Numbered from the stretch's first letter, positions 44,941 through 54,179 are shown. The stretch is 64,000 nt of DNA from Arthrobacter sp. 24S4-2 (GCF_005280255.1 NZ_CP040018.1:2294001-2358000), one strand, 5' to 3'. The notes: generated by a model not told the origin, from the sequence alone. Made by a program: numbers and translations.

Positions 44941-46218
44941 CTATGAGTCGGTGCGGGCAGGCGTCTTGCCCATCAGGGCCATGGCGACCAAGCCGATGAT
45001 CGGAATGACTGTCAGCTGGATGATTCCGGCGGTCTGCCACCCAAAGCTGCCTTGCATGGACGTGACGAAGTAACCGGAAGCGCTGGCGGGAATATACATC
45101 GCTGCGATCATTAGGCCACTCACTCGCCCGACGTACTTGACGTCCACCGACCGCTGCATCAGGGTGCTGGTGTTCGTGACGACGATTCCGCTGAACGCAG
45201 CGCCAAGGAGAGCCGAGAAGATCATCTGGAGGGGAAGTGGAGTGGAGAAGCCGAAGATGGCCACCCCCAGTGCCATGATTCCGAGCAAACCTGCCACGTT
45301 GAGCAGTCTTTGATCGACACGGTCGGCGATTGCGCCGCCGACGAGCGCTCCCAGGGCACCGATGCCGAACATGCTAGCCGCCAAACCAGACTCTGAAGCT
45401 GTGAATCCAAGCGCTTCACGAAGATAGGTCGGGTACAACCCCAGATAGCCGTAGATCGCGAAACCGCCGGCGATCGCGACGAATACGCTGCACACCACAC
45501 GACGGTTCAGGAAACGCAGACCGTTCGTGGTCGCCGATGAGGATGACGTGTCTGGTATTTGCATGCGGCCGACCTCGGTGACGGACTTCGGTACAAGGAC
45601 GAGAACCATGAGAAGAATGACGAGTCCGATTCCGCCGAAGACGACCAGGGGCGCTCGCCAGTCTCCCGTCGCTGACAGGATGGCTCCGCCGAGTAGTGGT
45701 CCGGTGAAGCCGCCCAGGCCGAATGCTGCGCTGACGGAGCCGAGCGCGAACCCGCGGTTACGGCTGAAGTAGGCGCCTACTGCCGCAAAGAGCGCCGCAA
45801 TCTGCATACCTTCACCGACGCCGGAGAGGACGCGCCACAGCGTCATGTCGGTGATCCCGGTGGCCGTCGCTTGGAGAGCGCAGCTGACCGAGAATATGAC
45901 GAGACTGATCAGGATGATCTTCTTACGCCCGAATCGGTCCGCGAGGTAGCCAGCAGGGATACCCGCCAGACCCATGCCGAGGGTGAAGATGGTCGCAATG
46001 ATGCCTGTCTGGCCGCCGGTGAGGCCATAGGCCGTCTTGATGTCCGGAAGCAGGACCGCGAAGACCTGCCGGTCCATGGCATTGATGAAGTACGCGAGAT
46101 CCAGGATGAGGAGGAAGAAGAGAGCACGTCCACCCAGCTTGGCTAGCGTTGGGCGGCTGGTGCGATGCCCGGTCGTTGATTCCGTGGCCGGCGCCTTGGT
46201 GAGGTCGGGAAGTGACAT
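44941..46218 (-). CDS. MFS transporter
   Basis: Major facilitator superfamily transporter (425 aa) with twelve hydrophobic segments. The loop 2-3 motif GYLADRFGRKK and its second-half counterpart GGAIADRVDQR are visible. MDRQVFAVLLPDI in the first helix resembles aromatic acid/sugar acid:H+ symporters. It is the last gene of a minus-strand group with an FAD monooxygenase and an alpha/beta hydrolase, so it probably imports their substrate. The start codon overlaps the end of a small upstream frame (TAATG). Confidence 0.9.
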   Translation of the reverse strand: MSLPDLTKAPATESTTGHRTSRPTLAKLGGRALFFLLILDLAYFINAMDRQVFAVLLPDIKTAYGLTGGQTGIIATIFTLGMGLAGIPAGYLADRFGRKKIILISLVIFSVSCALQATATGITDMTLWRVLSGVGEGMQIAALFAAVGAYFSRNRGFALGSVSAAFGLGGFTGPLLGGAILSATGDWRAPLVVFGGIGLVILLMVLVLVPKSVTEVGRMQIPDTSSSSATTNGLRFLNRRVVCSVFVAIAGGFAIYGYLGLYPTYLREALGFTASESGLAASMFGIGALGALVGGAIADRVDQRLLNVAGLLGIMALGVAIFGFSTPLPLQMIFSALLGAAFSGIVVTNTSTLMQRSVDVKYVGRVSGLMIAAMYIPASASGYFVTSMQGSFGWQTAGIIQLTVIPIIGLVAMALMGKTPARTDS

Positions 46219-46412
46219 TAGAACTCCTGAACGGCTGGTGATTCTGTTTGTGATGGTGCCTGGGTTCCGTCGAGTACGAACGTGTCGTCCTTCTCGGTCG
46301 GTATCGTGGTAAAGGTGCTGACGAGCCTGAAGAACTCGCCGAGATCAGCAGTGAGAACGGCCTGCCAGTGGACAGGATCCACTGGCGGGGCGCGCGGCTG
46401 CCTAGGTGGCAA
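46218..46412 (-). CDS. small frame upstream of the MFS gene, uncertain
   Basis: A 64-residue frame whose stop overlaps the MFS start. The latter half (VHWQAVLTADLGEFFRLVST) looks protein-like. It contains a GCCAGTGG/CCACTGGC inverted repeat (46364-46386). It could be a leader, or the C-terminal piece of a lost gene, since an SDR remnant lies right next to it. Confidence 0.3.
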   Translation of the reverse strand: MPPRQPRAPPVDPVHWQAVLTADLGEFFRLVSTFTTIPTEKDDTFVLDGTQAPSQTESPAVQEF

Positions 46413-46450
46413 CCCAGCCTCCGTCGATCAGCAGGCTGGAGCCGTGGTCA
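46402..46450 (-). pseudogene. short-chain dehydrogenase C-terminal remnant
   Basis: The minus strand reads DHGSSLLIDGGWVAT and a stop, the classic C-terminus of a short-chain dehydrogenase. Only about 15 codons remain. They touch the end of the FAD monooxygenase gene, so a deletion has probably joined the two and removed an SDR gene from this cluster. Confidence 0.55.
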
Positions 46451-47632
46451 GGACACGAGGATCCTGAGTGGGAACTGTCGGTTGCGAGCGTCGATCTCGT
46501 CCTGAGTGACCGGCACAATGAAGTCACGTGTTTCCATGACCCCCTCTTGGGCGCGGTGTACCGTCGGTCGAAGCCGCGCTTCGTAGCGGTCGAAGGCTTG
46601 AGCGTGATCGTATCTAGCTGCCACGAGTTCGTCGGCCAGGATCGAGGTCCCAAGCATGGCAAGTGACGTACCCCGGCCGGAAAAGAGCGAAGCGGCGTGG
46701 GCGGCGTCCCCCACAAACACCACCCGCCCTTTAGACCATCGCGGCATGTGGACTTGACTGACCGAGTCAAAGTAGATCTCCGTGGAGGAGCTTGCGGCTT
46801 CCAGGAGGTAGGGTACGTGCCATCCGCGTTCGTCGGCGAAGGCGTCGATCAAGAGCTGCTTCTGTGCTGACGGATCCCTGAAGTCGTAGTCGATTTCAGG
46901 GGCGCGGAAGGAAAATGCACCAAAGCACCTGTTCCCGTAGTCGTTGATGCCGGCCATACCCTGGGGGGAGTTGTACGTGCGGCTTTCGTTTGATACGCCC
47001 TTGGCGCCAATGGGCAGGTCAAAGATCGCGTAGTAGGCGCCGAGATGCTTGCAGAACAGCGACTCAGGTCCCATGAGGAGCCGACGAACGGAAGAATGGA
47101 TTCCATCGGCAGCGACAACAATGTCAAACGTTCGCTTCAACCCACTCGCAAGCGTCACCGCAACGCCAAGTTCGTCCTCATCCAGAGAAGTGGGCCAGTC
47201 CTCATAGATGAACTCTGCGGAAGGATCGATCTGCTCATTGAGGATCTTGATCAGTGCCTCGCGCGAAACTTCGATGTCGGCGACAGAGTCGTTGGCCATC
47301 TCCAAGGGAAGTTGGGCCACCGCCTCACCTGAGGCATCAACGAACGTCGTGAAAACCGGCCGGTCATGGCTGGCCACTTTGTTTGCGCGGATGAGATCCA
47401 GGATTCCCATCCTCTTGGCGACTTCCAGAGCCTCTCCGCGTACGTCGATCGGTGACCCCATCAAACGTAGTTGAGGTGCTCGTTCGACAACGGTGATCTG
47501 GTATCCGATAGCTGACAATTGTGCAGCAGCTGACAGCCCGGCCATGCTGGCTCCGACAACGAGCACGCTGCGGGAGGCCGTTTCCGCCTGCGGGGCTGAA
47601 AGGACGGCGGAAGATGGGGAATCGTGGGACAT
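46448..47632 (-). CDS. FAD-dependent monooxygenase, TetX/PHBH-like
   Basis: Flavin monooxygenase (394 aa) of the FAD_binding_3 family. VLVVGASMAGLSAAAQLSAI binds ADP, DIVVAADGIHSSVRRLL is the DG motif and GRVVFVGDAAHAASLFSGRG the GD motif. Enzymes of this type hydroxylate aromatic rings or related substrates with NAD(P)H and O2. The C-terminus (QFPLRILVS) may be altered by the adjacent deletion, as an SDR remnant begins there. It lies in one direction with a hydrolase and an MFS transporter. The substrate is unknown. Confidence 0.85.
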   Translation of the reverse strand: MSHDSPSSAVLSAPQAETASRSVLVVGASMAGLSAAAQLSAIGYQITVVERAPQLRLMGSPIDVRGEALEVAKRMGILDLIRANKVASHDRPVFTTFVDASGEAVAQLPLEMANDSVADIEVSREALIKILNEQIDPSAEFIYEDWPTSLDEDELGVAVTLASGLKRTFDIVVAADGIHSSVRRLLMGPESLFCKHLGAYYAIFDLPIGAKGVSNESRTYNSPQGMAGINDYGNRCFGAFSFRAPEIDYDFRDPSAQKQLLIDAFADERGWHVPYLLEAASSSTEIYFDSVSQVHMPRWSKGRVVFVGDAAHAASLFSGRGTSLAMLGTSILADELVAARYDHAQAFDRYEARLRPTVHRAQEGVMETRDFIVPVTQDEIDARNRQFPLRILVS

Positions 47633-47757
47633 GGTTGCCTCTCAAGAACATGAGGTAGAGATGGATTGCTGATGGGTGGTGAAGTCTTAATGTGTGCCCT
47701 GTGGAGGACCCTCACAGCCACGCGGCGGCGTCGCTGCAGAAACGCGTTTTCATCAAA

Positions 47758-48750
47758 TTAGGCATCGGCCTCGTTGGATAAGTTGGGCGCGGGCTGGGCC
47801 CAGGTCTCGCGGAGAAAGTCGAGTACAAGCTTGAGCGCCGCCGTCTCGCTGAAAATCGGGTCGTTGTGGTCTGCACCGGGCACGGCGACGAATTTGGAGC
47901 GGTGACCGAGGGCGATAAGCCCCTCATGGAGACGCCGGCTTTGCCCTATCCCGACTCTGCGGTCACTGGCTCCGTGCATGAAGATGAAGGGAGGTACCTC
48001 ATCGCGCTGTGCAGCCAGTCCAAGCGGGCTGGTTGACTCCAGGCGGCCTGGTTCACGGTACGGATCAAATCCTAGGAACTGGCGGACGATTCTATCCAAC
48101 GCGTCCTTCTCAGCCGGACTGTTCTCGAACGAGTCTTCGCGGAGTGTTGCGAAGCTGGAGATTCCGTAGTGATTGATGATTGCTGTTACGCGCGCCGACT
48201 CGGCCAAGTTATCGCCGATGGGTTGCCCGATGGATAAATCGGCGGTTATGCCTGCCATTTCAGCCAAGTAGGCCCCTGCAGAGCTTCCCCAGAGGGCGAT
48301 GGAGGAAGGATTGAGATTGAATTCTGCGGCTCTAGCCCTGGCCCATCGGATTGCCGCTCGGATGTCTTCAATGGGCTCAGGGAACTGTGCCTCGCCGGAA
48401 AGCCGGTATGAAACCGAAACAACGGCTACCCCGGATGCGGGCAGGGACCTCCATGGGCCCATAGCCGTGATGCCGCCGAGGAAGCTGCCGCCGTGAACGT
48501 ACACGACAACTGGGTGGGGCCCGACGCCGTCCTTGGGTACATGAATATCCAGCGTCAGCGGGCGCCAGCCCAGCGGCGCCGCGTAGGCGACGTTCATGTA
48601 GCTGACGGCGCCCCGCAGCAGTTCCTGGGGCATTGGGGTCCTTAGCTCTGCCGGAGCCAACTCATCGTATTCGAAGGGTGCCATGAGCGTGGACACATGG
48701 GGACGGCACTCATCGACGTGGCCGGTGGTCGAATCGTTGAGGGGTCGCAT
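47758..48750 (-). CDS. alpha/beta hydrolase, HSL-type esterase
   Basis: Carboxylesterase-like hydrolase (330 aa) with the oxyanion-hole VYVHGGSFLGG, the nucleophile elbow ALWGSSAGAYLAE and the acid/His region ending VAVPGADHNDP. No signal peptide. The catalytic Ser, Asp and His appear to be present. First gene of the minus-strand group. It may cleave an ester or lactone formed from the monooxygenase product. This is inference. Confidence 0.88.
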   Translation of the reverse strand: MRPLNDSTTGHVDECRPHVSTLMAPFEYDELAPAELRTPMPQELLRGAVSYMNVAYAAPLGWRPLTLDIHVPKDGVGPHPVVVYVHGGSFLGGITAMGPWRSLPASGVAVVSVSYRLSGEAQFPEPIEDIRAAIRWARARAAEFNLNPSSIALWGSSAGAYLAEMAGITADLSIGQPIGDNLAESARVTAIINHYGISSFATLREDSFENSPAEKDALDRIVRQFLGFDPYREPGRLESTSPLGLAAQRDEVPPFIFMHGASDRRVGIGQSRRLHEGLIALGHRSKFVAVPGADHNDPIFSETAALKLVLDFLRETWAQPAPNLSNEADA

Positions 48751-48894
48751 ACTGAATCCTGTCTGGAGATGGTCTGTACGGAGGTCGTCGACCCGCCAGC
48801 CTGAGTTATTTGACTAGGGCAGCCTTATTCCGTGGAAACCGAATTCTGTTCATACCAAGTAAAAGAGGCCGCCGCTGCGGCGGTGGGGTTCTGT

Positions 48895-48935
48895 GCGGGG
48901 CCGGGGACGCAGGCGGCCCCGCGCCGGGCTTTTTC
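48895..48935 (+). terminator. GC-rich hairpin with T run
   Basis: GCGGGGCCG (48895-48903) pairs with CGGCCCCGC (48914-48922), then GCCGGGCTTTTTC. It lies in the 317-bp gap between the start of the hydrolase gene and the 3' end of the cupin gene. The T run points to plus-strand transcription, for which no gene was found. Its function is uncertain. Confidence 0.5.
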
Positions 48936-49067
48936 TACTCCCGCAGCCATAACCAACGAAAGCGTAGTAGGCGCCCGCATTGGCCACCTGAACTGCCATT
49001 GTGTTCTCCTAGGAAAGCCAAACGTCGGTTGGACAAGCAGTCAGGTTCGTTGTCCGGGGGAGCGACG

Positions 49068-49475
49068 TCAGTACCTGAGATGTGTATCTGTGACGCTGCC
49101 CAGATCGTTGGATACTGTCGGCAGATCCGTCTCGCTCGGGGATTCTTCGCTGATGAGTTCGATGATGTAGTGGGTTGAGGGGCGGCCATCCATATTCCGC
49201 ACGCGGTGTGGAGGAATCGGACCGGATTTGCCTACGGCCTTGAAAGCCACATATCCGGGCTGGGCGATCTGGTCCAGTGACCAGTCAGCATCCCCAAGTT
49301 CCTGGCCTTGTACGTGTCCTGCTTCGGGCCACAGGATGATGTGATCGTGGAAGTGTTGATGAAAATCAAACATCCCATTGGGCGGAAGAGTCATGGACCA
49401 GACCCTCACCCGGTCATTCTCGAATATAAGTTTGTCTCCCGGCGTGGGTGGGAATGATGCTGGCTCTTCGGTCAT
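49068..49475 (-). CDS. cupin-domain protein
   Basis: A 135-residue single-domain cupin: NDRVRVWSMTLPPNGMFDFH with HQHFHDHIIL as motif 1 and GPIPPHRVRNMDGRPSTHYI as motif 2. His residues that could bind a metal are present. Possible roles are a dioxygenase, isomerase or small sensor. It is divergent from the DapA-like gene across a region with two TTGGAT palindromes, so it probably belongs to the GntR regulon described below. Confidence 0.75.
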   Translation of the reverse strand: MTEEPASFPPTPGDKLIFENDRVRVWSMTLPPNGMFDFHQHFHDHIILWPEAGHVQGQELGDADWSLDQIAQPGYVAFKAVGKSGPIPPHRVRNMDGRPSTHYIIELISEESPSETDLPTVSNDLGSVTDTHLRY

Positions 49476-49514
49476 GGCTTCCCCGCGAGTGTAGTATTTT
49501 GTACGACAGCTGGA

Positions 49515-49545
49515 TTGGATATCAAATCTCTAGAATTGGATCCGA
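49515..49545. promoter_or_regulatory. two TTGGAT-type operators
   Basis: TTGGATATCAA (49515-49525) and TTGGATCCGA (49536-49545) start 21 bp apart between the cupin and DapA-like genes. They match the perfect palindromes TTGGATCCAA at 51531 and 54182. They are candidate sites of the GntR protein encoded at 51547-52257. Confidence 0.6.
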
Positions 49546-49749
49546 TCTGATGTGATGACAGTCTCATGTCCTAAGGGCCACGTCAAGATGTATTTATTTG
49601 ACTGTCAGCTATCAGTCGGCACGTCCGCCAGGCCACGCCCGTGGCGCGGATTCAATGAAGCGTCAGCTTGCCGCCAGCTCACAACCGGCCGAGACGGGTT
49701 TCGCCAGAGCCGACGCCAAGGGCACGCCCATACAAAGGAGACTCGCCTC

Positions 49750-50655
49750 ATGCCAAAGAATCAGTCGAACCAGGCATCGCTCGGCACGCCTGACCTGCCT
49801 ATGTGGGGGATGGTGGCCACCCCCTTTGACGAGGACCTCATGCGGATTGATACCGCGTCACTGCGGCGCCTGGCCGCAGAGATGACAGGACGGGGTTGCG
49901 CCGACCTTGTTGCCTTGGGGGTCATCGCCGAGCCCGCCAGTCTCACACCTGCCGAGAAGCTGGAGACGCTCGATGTACTGCTTCAGTCTTCGCTGGGTGC
50001 GCCCATAATCGCGAGCGTTTTGGACGTCGACTATGAGGCAGCAACAAAAGAGGCCGCTGCATTCTCCGCGGAATTCGGAGATAGCCTTTCAGCCCTGATG
50101 GTGTCTGTATCTGTTGACGACGCCGCAGAGTTCCGCCGCCGCCTTCTCGGTTTGCACGCAGCTTCGGGGTTGCCGCTCGTCATTCAGGACCTCCCGCGTT
50201 CAACAGGGGTCACCATCAGCAGCCGGGACCTGCTTGCCTCGATTAATGGGCTGGATTTCATACACGCCATCAAGTGCGAATCACCGCCTACATTCAGTCG
50301 CATTCGGGAACTCTCACAGGGCGCATCCGTCAGACTCCTAAGCGGTTACGGCGGAATAGGGCTCATTGAGGACCTACGAGCCGGGGCAACAGGGATGGCT
50401 TGCGGCATCACCCGGCCTGAAGTTATTGCCTCAGTGCTCGCGAGTTGGCGAAGTGGCGATGAGAAACGGGCCGCCAACATACTCGGTGAAATTTCCGGTC
50501 TCATCAACTATGAGACCCAGCCTGGCCAGAGCATAGCCATCAGAAAGGAGCATTGGCGCAGGCAGGGCGTCATAGACCATGGCGGGGTACGTGCACCTAC
50601 TCCACCATGGTCGCCCGACCTGGATGCACACAGCCGGTTCTACGACATGGTCTGA
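49750..50655 (+). CDS. DapA-like dihydrodipicolinate synthase family aldolase/lyase
   Basis: Class I aldolase (301 aa) of the DHDPS/N-acetylneuraminate lyase family: MWGMVATPFDEDLMRIDTAS at the N-terminus, GCADLVALGVIAEPASLT where the family has its phosphate/keto-acid GxxGE loop, and the Schiff-base Lys in FIHAIKCESPPTF. The GVIAEPASLT loop differs from the GTTGE of true DapA, so a catabolic 2-oxo acid substrate is more likely. ATG 49750 is chosen over upstream in-frame starts because it begins at the domain edge after AAAGGAG. Its 3' end overlaps the convergent membrane-protein gene by 16 bp. Confidence 0.8.
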   Translation: MPKNQSNQASLGTPDLPMWGMVATPFDEDLMRIDTASLRRLAAEMTGRGCADLVALGVIAEPASLTPAEKLETLDVLLQSSLGAPIIASVLDVDYEAATKEAAAFSAEFGDSLSALMVSVSVDDAAEFRRRLLGLHAASGLPLVIQDLPRSTGVTISSRDLLASINGLDFIHAIKCESPPTFSRIRELSQGASVRLLSGYGGIGLIEDLRAGATGMACGITRPEVIASVLASWRSGDEKRAANILGEISGLINYETQPGQSIAIRKEHWRRQGVIDHGGVRAPTPPWSPDLDAHSRFYDMV

Positions 50656-51407
50656 ACCCGCTCGATCACTGGCGAAGGCGACTTCGTCCGGGTGCGGCCA
50701 AAGGCATGACCCATCCAAGCGCACGCGAGCGTGATTCCAGCTGACAGACCTACCCCATAAGAGATCCCAAAGGGGAGCAAGAGTGCCCCGACGACCGCGC
50801 CGCTTGAAATGAGGACAATGGCTAGAATTCTGCGGATCCAAGGCTGGGAGACCCGGGCGCCGAGCCAGGAATCGGCCGCGAGGCCAGTGATCGTTGACGT
50901 CACAACCACGGTTGTGACGTCCTTGACCGCGAGTTGCCTTGCCGCTGCCGCCTGGGCGCCCATGGTGGTAGCCAGGATGCCGGCAGCCACAAGGTGAACG
51001 CTCGAGGGTTCAAGACCGAGTGGGAGTGCCAACAGAATTGTTGTTAAAGCAAGAAGACAACCCGCTGCAACGAGGATGCGCGTAGTGACACCAGTCCAGG
51101 CCGATCCCCTGCCGCGCAAAGCCCGTCCTGCAACTGCTGCTCCGAACATGAAACCCAGGAGCGCCACGGCGGGGCCAAGAACGGGAAGACCCTTCGCGCC
51201 GGCAACGGCCATCCCGAGTATGACGATATTGCCCGTCATGTTCCCCGTGAAAACCTTGTCCAGACCCAGATAGCCGACGGCATCGGCGACGCCGGTCGAA
51301 AATGTCAGGGCAAGCATCAGCCCCAGACGAACATCGTCGGATGAGGGCCTCGCCAGTCGACGGCGCCTCACGGCTTTGTCCCCGAGAAACAGGCGTGAAT
51401 CCGGCAA
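50640..51407 (-). CDS. YoaK/DUF1275 family membrane protein
   Basis: A 255-residue protein with about six membrane helices. The family pattern is seen: GVADAVGYLGLDKVFTGNMT with GNIVILGMA, AAGCLLA and TMGAQAAAARQLAVKDVTTV. The family is conserved but poorly characterised. Control by the local TTGGATCCAA site (51531) links it to the DapA-like and GGT-like genes. A transport role is plausible. Confidence 0.85.
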   Translation of the reverse strand: MPDSRLFLGDKAVRRRRLARPSSDDVRLGLMLALTFSTGVADAVGYLGLDKVFTGNMTGNIVILGMAVAGAKGLPVLGPAVALLGFMFGAAVAGRALRGRGSAWTGVTTRILVAAGCLLALTTILLALPLGLEPSSVHLVAAGILATTMGAQAAAARQLAVKDVTTVVVTSTITGLAADSWLGARVSQPWIRRILAIVLISSGAVVGALLLPFGISYGVGLSAGITLACAWMGHAFGRTRTKSPSPVIERVQTMS

Positions 51408-51530
51408 GTAATGAAGTCTCCTGTGGCCGAAATGATGTCATCGGCCAGAGGAGTTTTGATGGGAAGAGGTGGTTTCAAGGACACACGTAGACGTAGGCTC
51501 ATACGGTAAGTGTATCCAATTTCCATAAAT

Positions 51531-51540
51531 TTGGATCCAA
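51531..51540. promoter_or_regulatory. TTGGATCCAA palindrome before the membrane-protein gene
   Basis: A perfect 10-bp palindrome about 125 bp before the YoaK-type start on the minus strand. A TATCCAA half-site lies 18 bp away (51513-51519). It is a candidate GntR operator. Confidence 0.65.
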
Positions 51541-51546
51541 TCGGTA

Positions 51547-52257
51547 CTAGCTCTTGGCAAGATGCCGTTCGATCAATTCCCGTGCATGAACGCTGTGCTC
51601 AATGGTGAGTTCACGGGCAAGCACTCCATCCCGCCCTTCTATCGCATCCGCGATCCGAACGTGCTCGGCCGCGTTTGCGGCTAACAGTCGTGGGTCCGCG
51701 CCAAGCGCGGCCCAGGTCAGATTGCGGGGCATCCGGTGATGCAGGGCCTCAATACTGAGGCTCAGTTGCGTATTCCCTGCGGCGCTTATGACCGTGCCGT
51801 GAAACTGCGAGTTAGCTGAGTACCAATGCGGGCGCGGAGATCCGGCGGCTCCTTTTTCGGCTTCAGTCACAGCTTCAAAAAAGGATGCGCACGCTGCGCG
51901 AAGGCTATCGATGTCCTTCTGGGTGCTGTGCGAGGCGGCCAGATAGGCTGCGTGGCCTTCAAGCACACCCCGAACCTCGAAGGTTTCAGCCATATCCCTG
52001 AAGGAAGGAAGTTTCACCTGCGCGCCACGGTTGGCGATCAGTTCCACAACGCCCAAGGCTTGGAGCCTGTGCAGGGCTTCCCGGATTGGCATGCGACTCA
52101 CGCCGTATTCCGTGGCCAGGCGTTCCTGCCGGATCCAGGAACCGACCTCGAATTCTCCATCGCTGATGCGCTCCTGTAAGGACGCAACGAGGTACTCTAC
52201 GGTGCGCGTTCGTTCTTTCGGTACAACCGCAACCCGACCTGTCTCCGCGTCAGCCAC
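51547..52257 (-). CDS. GntR-family regulator, FCD type
   Basis: A 236-residue transcription factor with an N-terminal winged helix (LATEYGVSRMPIREALHRLQ, LGVVELIANRGAQVK) and a C-terminal FCD helical domain (DMAETFEVRGVLEGHAAYLA; the HGTV and HVRIADAI segments carry possible metal-binding His). Palindromes of the form TTGGATCC lie before this gene and at three neighbouring promoters, the pattern expected of an autoregulated local regulator. Confidence 0.9.
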   Translation of the reverse strand: MADAETGRVAVVPKERTRTVEYLVASLQERISDGEFEVGSWIRQERLATEYGVSRMPIREALHRLQALGVVELIANRGAQVKLPSFRDMAETFEVRGVLEGHAAYLAASHSTQKDIDSLRAACASFFEAVTEAEKGAAGSPRPHWYSANSQFHGTVISAAGNTQLSLSIEALHHRMPRNLTWAALGADPRLLAANAAEHVRIADAIEGRDGVLARELTIEHSVHARELIERHLAKS

Positions 52258-52289
52258 TGGAATCCTCTCATTGCGTCCAAAGGGCGTTA

Positions 52290-52299
52290 TTGGATCCTA
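52290..52299. promoter_or_regulatory. TTGGATCC operator before gntR
   Basis: TTGGATCCTA, eight of ten bases of the palindrome, about 35 bp before the gntR start on the minus strand. The position suggests autoregulation. Confidence 0.6.
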
Positions 52300-52344
52300 T
52301 CTTAGTGATTTTGGAAGCAAGCGATTATTCAGTGCCAAAATTGA

Positions 52345-54159
52345 TTACCGGCCGCCGGCGTAACCTTGATTTCCCCTCGGGTTAGCCGCCGCCCCCATGC
52401 TTCCCGATGCAGGATCACGGATGACAGTTGAAAGCCGGCCCAGTGACCATCCATCCACAATGCTGATTTCATGGCCCCGGTCCCGCAGATCAGCCAGCAC
52501 GTCCGGGCTGACCCTGTTCTCCATGACCACGCCCGCCGGATGGAACTCCCTGGGCCAGAAGGAACCAGCCAGCGCGCTGGTGTGAAACATCGGTGCATCA
52601 ATAGCCTGCTGGGGGTTGTAGCCGCCGACAATGGTGCGAAGCAGGTACAGCAGCTGCCACTGGTCCTGCTGGTCGCCACCGGGGGTCCCCAGGGCGGCGG
52701 TGGCGAAACCATCTTTCATGAGTAGTGTGGGGCTGAGCGTGGTTCGGGGGCGGGTGCCGGGCCTCAGGGCGGACGGCGAATCCGGGTCCAGCCAGGTCAT
52801 CTGCAGCCGGGTGCCGAGTGCAAATCCCAGGGGTGGAATTGTCGGGGACGACTGCAGCCAGCCGCCCGACGGTGTGGCGCTGACCATGTTGCCGTGTCTG
52901 TCGACCACATCTATGTGGCAGGTGTCACCCCGTGTTTCACCTGAAATCTTCACCGTCGGTTCCCCGGCTCCCAAAACTGAACTTTCCCCCGGATCGGCTG
53001 TGAGAATAGGGAAAAACGGTTTCAGGCCGGGAATTCTTCCCGGCCGGAATTCCCGCGAAGCAGTGGGTTCGATTTCGGCTGCCCGTCCATGTGCGTACTC
53101 CGGCTCCAGAAGCTGGCGCAAGGCGCGCGGTGAGGCTGAGTCCCCGTAGTATGCATCGCGGTCCGCCATCGCCAGCTTGAGGGTTTCCAAAATGGTGTGG
53201 GCTCCGGGCGCTGTGGAGGGGTCCAAATGCTCGTCGTCGAAGTGATCCAGGATGGCGAGGGCTTGGAGCAGCACCGGCCCCTGAGACCAGAAGCCGGCCT
53301 TGACGATAGTCGTGCCGCGGAAGTTTATGGATTGTGGTTCCTCATAGGATGCCGAAAAGTTCGCGAAATCCCCCATGTCGAGCACCCCGCGATGATCGCT
53401 GCCCGATGAGTGGCGGTGGGAAGTGCGGGCAAAGGCAACCGCCGACTGCGCTACGAAGCCCGACTTCCATTCTTCGCGGGCCAGCCGGATCCTGCGCTGT
53501 CTCGTACCGCCGTCGAAGCCGGCGGCAATGAGACGTCTTAGTACCTCGGCGTAGGGCGGATTCTTGATCATGTCGCCTTCGTGCGGTATCTGTCCATTAG
53601 GCATCCACTGGGCGGCGGAGCTGTGCCAATGTTCAGAGAAATGTTGTCCCATGGTGCCAATGACTGCGGCTGCCTGCGCGCCGAGTGCATGGCCTGTTTC
53701 GGCATAGTGCAGGGCGTATTCCAGAACGTCGGTGAGTTCCCACGTGCCGTGGTCTTCGAGGAGCATCAGCCATGCGTCCACGGCGCCGGGGACTGCAGCG
53801 GCCAGGGCGCCCGCACCAGGCACGGATTGAAGGCCTTCCGCCCGAAAGTGGTCGATGGATGCCCCGGCAGGGGCGGGTCCCTGTCCCATGAGAACGGAGG
53901 GGTCAACGCCTCCCGGAGATATGAGTGCCACCATGTCCCCGCCTGGCCCGTTCAGATGCGGTTCCACAATATGCAGGACGAATCCGCCGGCCACCGCTGC
54001 GTCGAACGCGTTTCCCCCGCGTTCCAATACGGACTGAGCAGCGGCGGTGGCCAGCCAGTGTGTGGAAGCAGTCATGCCGAACGAGCCTCGCAGCATGGGA
54101 CGAGTCAAGGCTGTCGCGGGCTGCGTGTACGGAACCGTCGTGATAGGAGTCATGTACAT
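52345..54159 (-). CDS. gamma-glutamyltransferase-like Ntn hydrolase
   Basis: A 604-residue protein of the gamma-glutamyltranspeptidase family. It is synthesised as one chain and cut before a Thr that becomes the nucleophile: here Thr413 in ETRGDTCHIDVVDRHGNMVS, where canonical GGT has TTHxSVVD. N-terminal MTASTHWLATAAAQSVLERG and GGNAFDAAVAGGF, then LNGPGGDMVALI, are family marks. No signal peptide is obvious, unlike secreted GGTs. Many such cytoplasmic proteins are acylases or amidases rather than true GGT. A TTTTGGATCCAAAA palindrome lies 20 bp before the start. Met codons at 54159 and 54153 are both possible starts. Confidence 0.85.
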   Translation of the reverse strand: MYMTPITTVPYTQPATALTRPMLRGSFGMTASTHWLATAAAQSVLERGGNAFDAAVAGGFVLHIVEPHLNGPGGDMVALISPGGVDPSVLMGQGPAPAGASIDHFRAEGLQSVPGAGALAAAVPGAVDAWLMLLEDHGTWELTDVLEYALHYAETGHALGAQAAAVIGTMGQHFSEHWHSSAAQWMPNGQIPHEGDMIKNPPYAEVLRRLIAAGFDGGTRQRRIRLAREEWKSGFVAQSAVAFARTSHRHSSGSDHRGVLDMGDFANFSASYEEPQSINFRGTTIVKAGFWSQGPVLLQALAILDHFDDEHLDPSTAPGAHTILETLKLAMADRDAYYGDSASPRALRQLLEPEYAHGRAAEIEPTASREFRPGRIPGLKPFFPILTADPGESSVLGAGEPTVKISGETRGDTCHIDVVDRHGNMVSATPSGGWLQSSPTIPPLGFALGTRLQMTWLDPDSPSALRPGTRPRTTLSPTLLMKDGFATAALGTPGGDQQDQWQLLYLLRTIVGGYNPQQAIDAPMFHTSALAGSFWPREFHPAGVVMENRVSPDVLADLRDRGHEISIVDGWSLGRLSTVIRDPASGSMGAAANPRGNQGYAGGR

Positions 54160-54179
54160 ATTGTATTCAACAAAGCTAC

